From NCBI RefSeq assembly GCF_001905825.1, contig NZ_LIVV01000002.1, forward strand, positions 250,440-314,439: DNA of 64,000 bases, read 5' to 3'. The stretch comes from Streptomyces sp. CB02009. GTDB lineage: Bacteria; Actinomycetota; Actinomycetes; Streptomycetales; Streptomycetaceae. The position numbers were made by a program, and so were the translations under genes. The notes under the pieces were generated by a model, which did not search any database, was not told where the DNA came from, and worked only from the letters and a program-made list of their open reading frames with translations. Shown piece after piece: positions 8,972 through 17,396 of the stretch (its first letter is position 1; each line of letters opens with the position of its first letter).

Positions 8972-9649
8972 ATGGCCGTCGTCCACCGGACCACCATGCA
9001 GCCGACCAAGCTGGAACTGCTCACCGAGTGGCTCCCCACCCGGGAGTGGCACGCGGGCGGGGAGGCGCGGCCGGAGCGCGTCGGCGGGTTCCGGCTCGAC
9101 GACCCGGCGGGCGAGGTCGGCATCGAGTTCATGGTGGTGACCGACGGAGAGGGCGACGGGGTTACCGCCCACCTGGTCCCCCTGACGTACCGCGGGGAGC
9201 CGCTGGACGGCGCCGAGCACGCCCTCGTGGGCACGTCCGAGCACGGCGTCCTCGGCAAGCGCTGGATCTACGACGGAACCCACGACCCGGTGCTCGTCGG
9301 CCAGTTGTACGCGCTCCTCACCGGCCGCGCGCAGGCCCAGGCCCAGTCCCTGTCCGACGTCCCGGACCTCACCGTCGCCGTCTCGCCGCAGACGGCGGAG
9401 GGCGCGGAGGGCGAGGCGGACGCGGCCGGGGCGGAGCTCGTACGGGTCGAGGACGGCCCGGACCACACGGACGTGGTGCTGCGCACCCCCGGCGCGGCCG
9501 CCCCGCTGACCCTGCGCGTACGGAGGGTCCTCCACGCCGGCACGGACCTGGACCCGGGTGTCGCCGGAGTGACCGCCGAGTGGCGGCTCCCCGACGGAAC
9601 CTCCGTCCGGGGCGTGTTCGCCGCCGCGGTCACCGGTCTCGGGTCCTAG
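8972..9649 (+). CDS. Maltokinase N-terminal-cap-like domain protein
   Basis: This 225-residue protein resembles the N-terminal cap domain found on actinobacterial maltokinases and some glucan-branching proteins. Recognisable stretches are LLTEWLPTREWHAGG, a beta-rich middle (EFMVVTDGEGDGVTAHLVPLTY) and GKRWIYDGTHDPVLVGQLYA. The kinase domain itself is absent. An Ala/Glu-rich linker near residue 150 is followed by a second beta-rich part. There is no signal peptide. The gene is convergent with the trypsin-like gene, with a 47-bp gap, and alone in its orientation. The function is unknown; a regulatory or carbohydrate-sensing role is only a guess. Confidence 0.75.
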   Translation: MAVVHRTTMQPTKLELLTEWLPTREWHAGGEARPERVGGFRLDDPAGEVGIEFMVVTDGEGDGVTAHLVPLTYRGEPLDGAEHALVGTSEHGVLGKRWIYDGTHDPVLVGQLYALLTGRAQAQAQSLSDVPDLTVAVSPQTAEGAEGEADAAGAELVRVEDGPDHTDVVLRTPGAAAPLTLRVRRVLHAGTDLDPGVAGVTAEWRLPDGTSVRGVFAAAVTGLGS

Positions 9650-9696
9650 CGCGCGAGCCCGGCCGCTCGACACGGCTCCCCTGGATCCCCGGTCGG

Positions 9697-10776
9697 TTAG
9701 ACCCAGTTGACCTCCGCCGCGGTGAGCAGCGGGTCGTCCACCAGCTCCCACAGCGGGACCGAGAAGTTGCCCGTGCCGTACCGGCCGCCGAAGTGGAGGC
9801 CGAGGACGCGGTGGTCGGTGAGGTCGAGCACCGGGGAGCCGCTGTTGCCGCCGAGGGTCGAGCAGTCGTGCTTCAGGACCAGGCCGCCCGGGGTGAACTC
9901 CGTGGCCGCGCCCGGTTGGAGCCGTTTCACGTTGTAGACGTCCATGAAGATCCGGCGCATCGACTCCGGCTCGTTGCGCCGGCCGTCCCAGGCCGGGTAG
10001 CCGATCACGTACACCTGGCGGCCCGGGACGCTCGCCGGGGCGTCCGCGGCGACCGCGAGCGGGGTGGGCAGGGCGCCGTCCGCCGACGGCTCGATCCGCA
10101 GCAGCGCCATGTCGACGTCCGGGTGGACGCCGATGATCTCCGTGATCTCGTACGGCACCGAGGCACCGGGCGGTTCGCCCGCGAGCGGCAGCTCCTCCGC
10201 CGGGTCCACCCGCGCCGACATCCCGTGGTCGAAGGTCCACCGGCCGCCGCCGTCGGCCGACCGGGCGAACTCCACCGCGACATGACGGTTCGTCATGACC
10301 GCGCGTGGGCCGACGAGGAACGCCGTGCCGATCCAGTCCAGACGCGGGTGGCCGGACACCTCCACCCTGCCGACCCGGGTCAGGGACTCCCGGATCGCGG
10401 GCCGTTGGCCGTCGAGGACCGCCCACTCGTCGTGCTGCGGGGCGAAGTCCTGGCGCTGCACCAGGATCGCCGGGCGTCCCTCCATGAGGACGATCGCCTC
10501 CACACCGAAGGACTCGTCGCCGTCGAGCTCGTCCTCCCGGTGCGTGGCCAGCTTCTCCAGACCGCTGACCCCGGCCTCCAGGACGCGGGCCCGCTCGTCG
10601 CGGGCGAAGCGCGAGATCTCCGAGGCCGGCGCCATGTCGGCGGGCAGCTCGTAGGAGGACTCGGTGATCTCCGCCTCCAGCCGGCCGCGCACCCGTGCGG
10701 CGACCTCCTGCAGGTCCCCGAAGATCCGCTCGGTGGCGGTCGCGACCGGCGACCCGCCCGGTGATCCGTTCGGCAT
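9697..10776 (-). CDS. Trypsin-like serine protease, stand-alone, no signal peptide
   Basis: This 359-residue protein has an N-terminal helical region of about 140 residues. A chymotrypsin-fold protease domain follows, with the catalytic His in VMTNRHVAVEF, the Asp in VDMALLRIE and the Ser in GGNSGSPVL. The N-terminal third (ERIFGDLQEVAARVRGRLEA, DERARVLEAGVSGLEKLA) is charged and helical and lacks a secretion signal, so the protease probably acts in the cytoplasm. The gene starts 7 bp after the stop of the large NTPase-trypsin gene, so both are made from one message. Proteases of this kind are recurrent effectors in NTP-dependent bacterial conflict systems, where cleavage is released after activation. 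The exact target is unknown. Confidence 0.88.
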   Translation of the reverse strand: MPNGSPGGSPVATATERIFGDLQEVAARVRGRLEAEITESSYELPADMAPASEISRFARDERARVLEAGVSGLEKLATHREDELDGDESFGVEAIVLMEGRPAILVQRQDFAPQHDEWAVLDGQRPAIRESLTRVGRVEVSGHPRLDWIGTAFLVGPRAVMTNRHVAVEFARSADGGGRWTFDHGMSARVDPAEELPLAGEPPGASVPYEITEIIGVHPDVDMALLRIEPSADGALPTPLAVAADAPASVPGRQVYVIGYPAWDGRRNEPESMRRIFMDVYNVKRLQPGAATEFTPGGLVLKHDCSTLGGNSGSPVLDLTDHRVLGLHFGGRYGTGNFSVPLWELVDDPLLTAAEVNWV

Positions 10777-10783
10777 GGTCCAC

Positions 10784-13700
10784 TCACCTCGGCTTACCGT
10801 TTCCGTTCGTGCCGTTCGTGCCGTTCGTACCGCTCGCCGTGCGCCCAGGAGCCGGCCGGCCCGACTGGGCCGCCATGATCTCCTCGTACAACTCGGGGGT
10901 GAACTCCTGGAGATGGGCGAGGATGCCGCTCATCTGGGTGCCGACGTTCACGAACCGCGTCCGGGCGCCCTGGAACTCGACCTCGTCCACCTTCCGCGTC
11001 CCCCGGTGCAGCCCGACCACCGTCCAGTCGTCGAGGCAGACCGGGGAGCCCGACGAGCCGCCGCGGGTGTCGGTGAAGTACAGGATGTCGTGCTCGTCGG
11101 CCCGGTAGACCAGGTTGTTGCGCAGCGCGACCCGCTTCGGCAGCCCGCCCGGGTGCTGGATGATGTTGACCGGGACCCGCTGCCGCTCGCGGACGAGCAG
11201 CGGCCGGGTCGCGATCCGGAGCGTGGGGCGCCGTTCCTGGTCGGAGGTGAGCCGCACGATGGCGTAGTCCAGCCCCGGGTCCCAGGCGGCGAGTTCACCG
11301 GCCGTGGCCTCCGGGGCGACCGCCGCGTTCTCGACGAAGTCGAAGCGGGAGCGGGACATGAGCGCCTGCAGCCGCAGGTCCTCGTCGCTCACGTACGGAC
11401 GGACGCCCGGCTGCTCGGCCGAACGGGCCATCACCACATGGTGGTTGGTGATCAGCAGATCGGGGGCGATCATCCACCCCGTGCCGCCGTGCGGATACGA
11501 CGGCAGCAGCGGCGCGCCCGACTCGTACGGGGGGATGCGCAGGAGTGCGACGGAGGCCCCGGCCCGGATCCCGCCGTGCAGGAACTCGTAGGGCACGGTG
11601 TCGTCCTGGAGGACGATCTCCTCCTTCATCTCCCCGGGCAGCAGGTCCGCCGGCAGGTCCGCCTCGCCGGTGTTCGCGCGGGCGACGGTGTCGAGAGCGC
11701 CCTGGAGCACGGCACGCGGGCCCGGTTCCCCGGTCTGCTCGATCGCGTTGTGCAGCCAGATCTCCAGCGGCACCAGACCGTCGATGAGCCGCTCGACCTG
11801 GTTCATCGCGTTCAGGTCGGCGTGGATCTGCTCCCGGGGGTCCTCCAGGGGCCCGAGCGTGGCCGTGAAGTAGCCGGGGACGCCGTCGAGCAGGTCCGGG
11901 CGGACGGCCCGGTCCGCGAGCCCGGCCTCCATGGCGGCGTTGCGGACCCGGACGAGCTCCTGCTGGCGGAGGAAGGGCTCCTTGCGGAGCGCGGCCCCGG
12001 CGGCGGTCGGCGGCGGGCGGGTCCACAGCCCCTTGCCGCCGTGGCGGGGGCGCGGGCCGGCCCAGGGCTCCGACGGCGTCCCGGCGGGGGCGTCGCCCGC
12101 GGAACCGTCCTCCGGCACGCCTCCGGCCGGGCCCTCAGGCGCCGCCCCGCGCACATGCGGACCCGCGTCCATCGCGGAGGCCACACCGAGCAGCAGGGCC
12201 CCGCTGTCGTCCCGGAGGGTGAGCACCTGCCGGGCGACACTGTCCAGGGTGCCGCGCCGCCGTGCCTCCCGCAGGTCCCACTCGATCCGTTCGCGGTCGA
12301 GCCGCGCCGCGTCGTCCGGGTGGACGGCGGCCCGTCCCGCCGCCGTCTCCAGGATGCGGGTCAGCGGCCACCGCAGCGCGGGCTCGTCGGACAGGGTGGT
12401 GTCGATCCAGCGCGCGAGCTCGGTGACCACCGCCTCCTCGTCCGCCGGAAGCCCCACCAGCCGCAGGGTGTGCTCCAGGAGCCGGGGGTCCTCCGGGCAG
12501 GCCGTGGCCGCCGCCGTCCGGGCCAGGGACGGCTGCCGGGCCAGGTCGGCGTCGGGCATCCCGCGCAGCGTGCGGGCGAGCCGCTCCCGCGCCGGGACCG
12601 CGTCGACCCCGGTCAGGTCGGCGAGGTCGGCGAGCCGCGACCGGGCGACGAGGATGCCCAGGGACTCGAACCGCAGTCCCAGACCCGCGGCGATCTCCTC
12701 GGCCTCCTGGAGGTCCCGGTCCGCGTCCGCGAAGTCACCGGTGTCCTGGGCGAGCCGCGCCGACAGCTGGAGCAGTTCCAGCTGGGTCTCCGCGCAGCCC
12801 GCCTCCTCCGCCCGGTCCGCGTCCCGCTCGGCGCTCTCGCGCGCCTCGGCCGTCCGCCCGGAGCGGGCGAGGGTCTCGGCGAGCAGCGCGTGCAGCCGGC
12901 TGCACGGCGTCCACGGGCGCCGCTCGGCCAGCCGCTGCGCCGCGGCCTCCACGTACCCCTGGGTGAGCAGGTCCTCGACCTCGCGCGCGGCGATCCGCTC
13001 CCAGTCCTCCTGGTCGGCGTCGGTCATGATCTGGTCGGGGACGTGGCCGCCGATCCTGCCGAGGAGGAAGGCGGCCGACCGGTGCGGCATCTCCAGGTGC
13101 GTCGAACCGCCCAGGTAGACGGCGACGCCCGGGTCCCAGCGTTCCTCCACGGTGCGGGGGTTCTCCCCGAGGCGGAGCCGGTGGTAGATCTCCTCGGCGC
13201 GGTTCCTGGCCCCCTCGCGGGCCGCGTAGTAGGCGACGGCGCTGCGGTCCACGGCCCGCATCAGATCGGTCCGCGCGCTGTCCGAGAGGCGCAGCATGAT
13301 GGCCCGGAGGTCGGCCCGGTGCCGGATGGCGTCGGGACCGGCCGACTCCATCAGGTCGACGCGCGAGGTGAGCAGTCCGTAGAGCCGCCGGGCCTCCGCG
13401 GCGGTCGCCACCTCCAGCCCCGCCGGCCCGGCCAGGACCTCCCGCACGAGGTCGGGGGTGATGAAGCGGAGTGCGAGTCCGGCCTGGACGAGGGCCCGGA
13501 CGTCCTCCTCCGCGATGTGCTTGAGGATGCGGTCGTACAGCGTGCCCTGGATGAGCATCTGGTCGACCTGGCGGTCGAAGTAGCGTCGCCGGGAGGGGAG
13601 TCCGCGCAGGAGTCCGCCGATCGCCGGGGAGTCGTCGCCCACCGTGACCGCCGTACGGGCCGCCAGCCTCAGGCTCAGCGGATGGCCGCCGATCCGCTCC

Positions 13701-16204
13701 GCGAGGTCCTCGGCCAGTGCCTCGTCGGCGATCCCGGAGGACAGCAGAAGCTCCACGGAGGCCTGGTGGTCGAGCTCGGCGAGCTCCATCGTGCGCGGGG
13801 TGAGGACCCGGGCCGGATGGTCGAAGGGCGCGCGCCCGGAGACGATGAACCGGAGACGCGAGTAGTCCGCCCGCAGCGCCGCCCAGATGGCCCACATCCG
13901 GGAGATCAGCGGGGATCCGCGGTACTGCGCCTCCTCGGCGGAGTCGAGGACGACGACGAACGGCGGCCGCGTCCCGCCGGGCTCCGGCCGGACGGCCTCG
14001 GCGACCAGGGACGCGATGCGGTGCGCGAGTCCCTGCTCCCGGGCGCTGGCGCGGGCGTGGAAGTCGGCCGAGTAGTCGCGGGCGAGGGTCGCCCGGGTGC
14101 CGGCCAGCTGATGGAGCTCGTCGAGCTCGTTGCGCTCCCCGCGATGGGCCGCCGCCGTCTGCTCGCACTCGTCCGCGAGCGCCTCGAACTCCGTCTGCAG
14201 GGAGGGATGCTGGACCGCCAGCTGGCGGGCCATCTCCGCGATCAGGGTGGAGGGCTCGTGGACGGAGAGCGTGGGCCGCGCGAAGTCGATGTAGGCGAAG
14301 GGGAATCCGGTGGGCGAGGCGGCCAGGGCGTCGATGAGGAACTTGGCGAGCAGGGTGCTCTTGCCGATGCCGCCGATGCCGTGCATCAGCACCGGGGGCT
14401 CGGCCGGTTCCTCGGGAAGCGCGATGTAGGCGCGCAGGGAGTCGAGTTCGGCGGTGCGCCCGTGGAAGGTCCCCCGGATCAGCCGGCGCATGGGCTGGAG
14501 CAGCCGGGCGGTCTCGATCCGGTGCTGGACCTCGTCGACGGAGGGCAGTCCGGTCACGCCGGGCACCCGGCTCAGCCAGAGCACGGCCTGCAGGGTGTGG
14601 GACAGCTGCTCGACGTCCTCGACGGGGGCCTGTGCCTGTGCCTGTGCCGGGGCCGGGGGCCGCGGGTCCGCAGGCGGCAGGGCCGCTCCGGCACCGGTGA
14701 GGAGGGCGAGGGCGGTGCGCTCGGGGCCGGGGCCCTCGGGACGCAGGCCGATGTTGGTCCGCAGCGAGTCCAGCGCGGCTCCGGGGCCCGCGAGTCCCGC
14801 GAGCGCCGCCTCGCGGACCTCGGGCCTGAGTGCCCAGACGGTGGCCCCGGGGGAGGGCAGCGCGGTGCAGTCGTCGACGAGCTCCAGGACGGCCCGTCCG
14901 GTGGACCGCTCCTCGCCGGGGAGGCGGAGCAGTGCCGGTTCGAACTCCTGCAGCAGGCAGGCGGCTTCGCGGTAGGAGCGGCGCGGGTCGGGCAGGGCGG
15001 CCGCGGGGGCGGTGAGGCTCGCGCGCAGCGCGTCGCGCAGGAGGTGGGCGGCCCCGTCGGACCGCGGCGTCGTCGGTGGCAGCGTCCGGTGGATCCGTAC
15101 GACGTCCTCCACGGCCGTGCACAGCCGGCGCATGTAGCTGTCGCCGTTCGAAGGGGCCGCCACGGCCCGCAGCACCTCGGCCACGGCCGTCTCCGTCAGC
15201 GCCCGGACGGTGTCCTCCTGCCCCGGGGAGGCCGTGTCGGCGAAGAACTCCTCGAAGAAGGCGCGCAGATCGCCCTCGTCGGCCGGGCGGGTGGTGTCGC
15301 GGCACTCGTTCTTGCGTATCTCGTACGGGAGTTGGCGCATCGTCGTGGCGTAGCCGAGCAGCACCAGACGGGGCACGCTGCCGGCGCGTACCGGGGTGTG
15401 CTCGTAGATCGCCCGGGCCAGGACGCCGATGGCGTCCCACACGTCCGAGTGCGGGTCGAGCCGGTCGCAGTCGTCGAGGACCAGCCAGAGGCGGCCCTCG
15501 GCGGCGCTGGCGCGGGCGACGATCCGGTGCGCCGCGTCCTCGAAGCACGGCAGTGGATCGTTCAACCGTGTGGGGTTCAACGGGAATCCCTCGGCCTCCG
15601 GACCCGCGACGAACGCCGCCAGCCGCTCCATCAGACCTGCCGCCGTCGACGTGCGGGACAGCGTCACCCGGACCGGGCGGAAGTTCTCGTGCTGGCCGAT
15701 GTGACGGATGAACTCGTACGTGTAGGAGCGGCCGCTGTCCGGGGGACCGTCGACGATCAGCACCGTCTGCTCCGGGTCCGCCAGGAAGCCCCGCAGCTTC
15801 TCGCGCAGCTCGGACCGGTCGAGGAAGACCGCCGTCCCGTGCTTCAGGAGGTGGCTCCGGAAGGGATCCTGGGGGGAGCGCCGCAGGCTCTCGTCCTCCC
15901 GCAGCCGGGTGAGGAGGTTCCGGGCCTCGGCGCCCTGCTCGTAGGCGTGCGGGGCGTCGATGGCGGCCAGTGCGTCGAGGCCGGTGAGGACGGACAGCAG
16001 CCGGCGCTGGTGGGCGATGTCCCGGCGGGCGGCCGACACCACCAGGCGGGCGTTCCGGTCGGCCTCCGGGGTGAGCGGCAGGTCGTCGACGAAGTCGGCC
16101 GGCAGGCCGGAGCGCAACAGCTTCTCGCGTGGTTCGGGGGAGTCGAGGAGGTGATCCCGCACCCAGTTGGCGACGAGTCCCCACTCGGTCTCGGTGAGCG
16201 GCAT
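10784..16204 (-). CDS. Giant NTPase-trypsin fusion (adaptor-like N-terminus, two P-loops, helical repeats, protease)
   Basis: This protein has 1806 residues. Residues 1-80 form a helical region resembling an effector-associated or death-fold adaptor (tentative). The first P-loop module has GPPDSGRSYT at 153-162 and Walker B LWLVLDDCD at 239-247. The second, STAND-like module has GIGGIGKST at 609-617 and Walker B-like FVVVLDSAEEAQ at 749-760. Residues from about 1075 to 1330 are alpha-helical, TPR-like repeats. A disordered linker spans about 1345-1400. A second helical adaptor-like segment (about 1405-1505) precedes a trypsin-like domain with H1589 (TNHHVV), D1646 (GLDYAIV) and S1718 (GGSSGSPV). 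A low-complexity Gly/Thr/Asn tail ends it. The ATG at 16204 follows AGGTG. It shares an operon with the small trypsin gene and lies beside nuclease and caspase genes. Inferred role: sensor and switch of a conflict system. Confidence 0.85.
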   Translation of the reverse strand: MPLTETEWGLVANWVRDHLLDSPEPREKLLRSGLPADFVDDLPLTPEADRNARLVVSAARRDIAHQRRLLSVLTGLDALAAIDAPHAYEQGAEARNLLTRLREDESLRRSPQDPFRSHLLKHGTAVFLDRSELREKLRGFLADPEQTVLIVDGPPDSGRSYTYEFIRHIGQHENFRPVRVTLSRTSTAAGLMERLAAFVAGPEAEGFPLNPTRLNDPLPCFEDAAHRIVARASAAEGRLWLVLDDCDRLDPHSDVWDAIGVLARAIYEHTPVRAGSVPRLVLLGYATTMRQLPYEIRKNECRDTTRPADEGDLRAFFEEFFADTASPGQEDTVRALTETAVAEVLRAVAAPSNGDSYMRRLCTAVEDVVRIHRTLPPTTPRSDGAAHLLRDALRASLTAPAAALPDPRRSYREAACLLQEFEPALLRLPGEERSTGRAVLELVDDCTALPSPGATVWALRPEVREAALAGLAGPGAALDSLRTNIGLRPEGPGPERTALALLTGAGAALPPADPRPPAPAQAQAQAPVEDVEQLSHTLQAVLWLSRVPGVTGLPSVDEVQHRIETARLLQPMRRLIRGTFHGRTAELDSLRAYIALPEEPAEPPVLMHGIGGIGKSTLLAKFLIDALAASPTGFPFAYIDFARPTLSVHEPSTLIAEMARQLAVQHPSLQTEFEALADECEQTAAAHRGERNELDELHQLAGTRATLARDYSADFHARASAREQGLAHRIASLVAEAVRPEPGGTRPPFVVVLDSAEEAQYRGSPLISRMWAIWAALRADYSRLRFIVSGRAPFDHPARVLTPRTMELAELDHQASVELLLSSGIADEALAEDLAERIGGHPLSLRLAARTAVTVGDDSPAIGGLLRGLPSRRRYFDRQVDQMLIQGTLYDRILKHIAEEDVRALVQAGLALRFITPDLVREVLAGPAGLEVATAAEARRLYGLLTSRVDLMESAGPDAIRHRADLRAIMLRLSDSARTDLMRAVDRSAVAYYAAREGARNRAEEIYHRLRLGENPRTVEERWDPGVAVYLGGSTHLEMPHRSAAFLLGRIGGHVPDQIMTDADQEDWERIAAREVEDLLTQGYVEAAAQRLAERRPWTPCSRLHALLAETLARSGRTAEARESAERDADRAEEAGCAETQLELLQLSARLAQDTGDFADADRDLQEAEEIAAGLGLRFESLGILVARSRLADLADLTGVDAVPARERLARTLRGMPDADLARQPSLARTAAATACPEDPRLLEHTLRLVGLPADEEAVVTELARWIDTTLSDEPALRWPLTRILETAAGRAAVHPDDAARLDRERIEWDLREARRRGTLDSVARQVLTLRDDSGALLLGVASAMDAGPHVRGAAPEGPAGGVPEDGSAGDAPAGTPSEPWAGPRPRHGGKGLWTRPPPTAAGAALRKEPFLRQQELVRVRNAAMEAGLADRAVRPDLLDGVPGYFTATLGPLEDPREQIHADLNAMNQVERLIDGLVPLEIWLHNAIEQTGEPGPRAVLQGALDTVARANTGEADLPADLLPGEMKEEIVLQDDTVPYEFLHGGIRAGASVALLRIPPYESGAPLLPSYPHGGTGWMIAPDLLITNHHVVMARSAEQPGVRPYVSDEDLRLQALMSRSRFDFVENAAVAPEATAGELAAWDPGLDYAIVRLTSDQERRPTLRIATRPLLVRERQRVPVNIIQHPGGLPKRVALRNNLVYRADEHDILYFTDTRGGSSGSPVCLDDWTVVGLHRGTRKVDEVEFQGARTRFVNVGTQMSGILAHLQEFTPELYEEIMAAQSGRPAPGRTASGTNGTNGTNGNGKPR

Positions 16205-16385
16205 ACCGCACCTGCCCGGCGCTCTTGGCGCAGCGCCGGTCGCTCCGGCGCCGGGACGTGACTGATCGGGCCGGACGGCCCGTACCTCCCATCGTTTCAC
16301 CGGCCCTAAGGGGTCGCAATCGGTGTGGCGGAGCGGCGCGGAGGGCGCGGACCGGGCGCGGAACGGCCGCGGGCGCGCCCGCGGC

Positions 16386-17273
16386 TCAGGGGTGCAGCAC
16401 GATGTCCTCGTACGATTCGAGCCGCCGCCACCGCTCCTCGGGCGCGTGCGTCGCCGGCATCACGTCCACGTCGGGCAGCGGCCCGAACTCCAGCTCGGTG
16501 ATCTCCGCGACGTCCGAGACGGGCACCTGGTACGCACGGAACGGGCCGAGCGGCGGCGGCGCTCCGGTCGTCGCCCCCGCCAGCGCCCGCTCCGCGTCCC
16601 GGCTCAGGTCGGGGCTCTGGTCGAGCACGTACGCGGCCGCCGCGAGCACCCCGTCCTGGAGGAACGCGGCCACCTTCCAGAAGCGCGTCGGCACCTGGAT
16701 CCCCCGGTACGGCGGGTCGGAGTCGTGCAGCACCGGACCCGTGAGGACGGCCAGCCTCCGCTCCTGGACGGCGGCGTGGTCGAGCAGGTGGTTCTCCAGC
16801 CCCTGCCACAGCTGCCTGCCCTGGTTGAAACCATCGGCCCGGGGAGCGGCGTTGGTGAAGTGGTAGGTGTCCGCGTGGGCCCGGACGGCCAGGGCCGACG
16901 GTCCCCAGACCGGGTCGAACCGGCGCACCAGATGCCCGCGGTCGAGGCTGTTGTTCCGGTAGAGGTCGTCGCCCGCCTGCTGCTCCTCCGGCAGCCGCGG
17001 GTCGAACCGCCATTCGTCCTCACGGGGTACGTCCTCCAGCAGCTCCCGCCCCTCGACGCACACGGCCGTCGCGGCCGCGAGGCGCCGGTCGGGCCGGAAG
17101 ACCACGGTGAAGTGGGTGTACGGCAGGATCACCGTCCCGATCGACTGCCGGACCGGCAGCGGCAGCGCGACGACCGGCCCGAGGAAGGCCTCGTCGTAGC
17201 CGGTGCGGTCGGCGAGCGCCGCGCGGCGCCCGCCGACCGGGCCCGGAGGGGGCGGGGGGCCGGAAGGGTTCAT
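16386..17273 (-). CDS. DNA/RNA non-specific endonuclease (beta-beta-alpha metal nuclease)
   Basis: This 295-residue protein carries the NUC family motif DRGH at residues 111-114 (catalytic base H114). The following THFTNAAPRADGFNQG-like block holds N141 and N150, and QLWQGLE holds E160, which together form the expected Mg2+ site. It has no signal peptide, unlike many secreted members, so it would act on intracellular nucleic acid. The protein ends with an acidic domain. The gene lies 181 bp upstream of the NTPase-trypsin gene on the same strand and is divergent from the caspase gene. The start ATG has no clear Shine-Dalgarno sequence; the message may be leaderless or weakly translated. Likely effector of the neighbouring conflict system (inference). 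Confidence 0.88.
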   Translation of the reverse strand: MNPSGPPPPPGPVGGRRAALADRTGYDEAFLGPVVALPLPVRQSIGTVILPYTHFTVVFRPDRRLAAATAVCVEGRELLEDVPREDEWRFDPRLPEEQQAGDDLYRNNSLDRGHLVRRFDPVWGPSALAVRAHADTYHFTNAAPRADGFNQGRQLWQGLENHLLDHAAVQERRLAVLTGPVLHDSDPPYRGIQVPTRFWKVAAFLQDGVLAAAAYVLDQSPDLSRDAERALAGATTGAPPPLGPFRAYQVPVSDVAEITELEFGPLPDVDVMPATHAPEERWRRLESYEDIVLHP

Positions 17274-17396
17274 ACGATGTAGGTACCGCGTGGAGAGGGG
17301 CGCGCTCGGCGCCGGACCACAGGCCACTCGATCAGACGCCCCGGGTTCCCCTCCGCCCTCCCGCCCTCCTCCTCCTCTTCCACCAGGAGGTACCCC
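17274..17396. promoter_or_regulatory. Divergent promoter region, nuclease and caspase genes
   Basis: This 123-bp gap lies between the start codons of the leftward nuclease and the rightward caspase gene and must hold both promoters. The caspase side ends in a strong AGGAGGT ribosome site eight bases before the ATG, preceded by a pyrimidine-rich stretch (CCTCCTCCTCCTCTTCC). The nuclease side lacks a ribosome site. I cannot place -10 and -35 boxes with confidence. Confidence 0.5.

Noticed and set aside
9697..9699. TTA triplets on the plus strand as bldA codons in minus-strand genes
   Set aside because: Those I checked (for example here) read as TAA stops on the coding strand. The only in-frame TTA codon I could confirm is in ramR.
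12735..16319. 1194-residue open frame overlapping the giant NTPase gene in another frame
   Set aside because: Its composition is Arg/Pro/Gly-rich without any domain, typical of a frame-shifted shadow. The called frame has P-loops and a protease triad.
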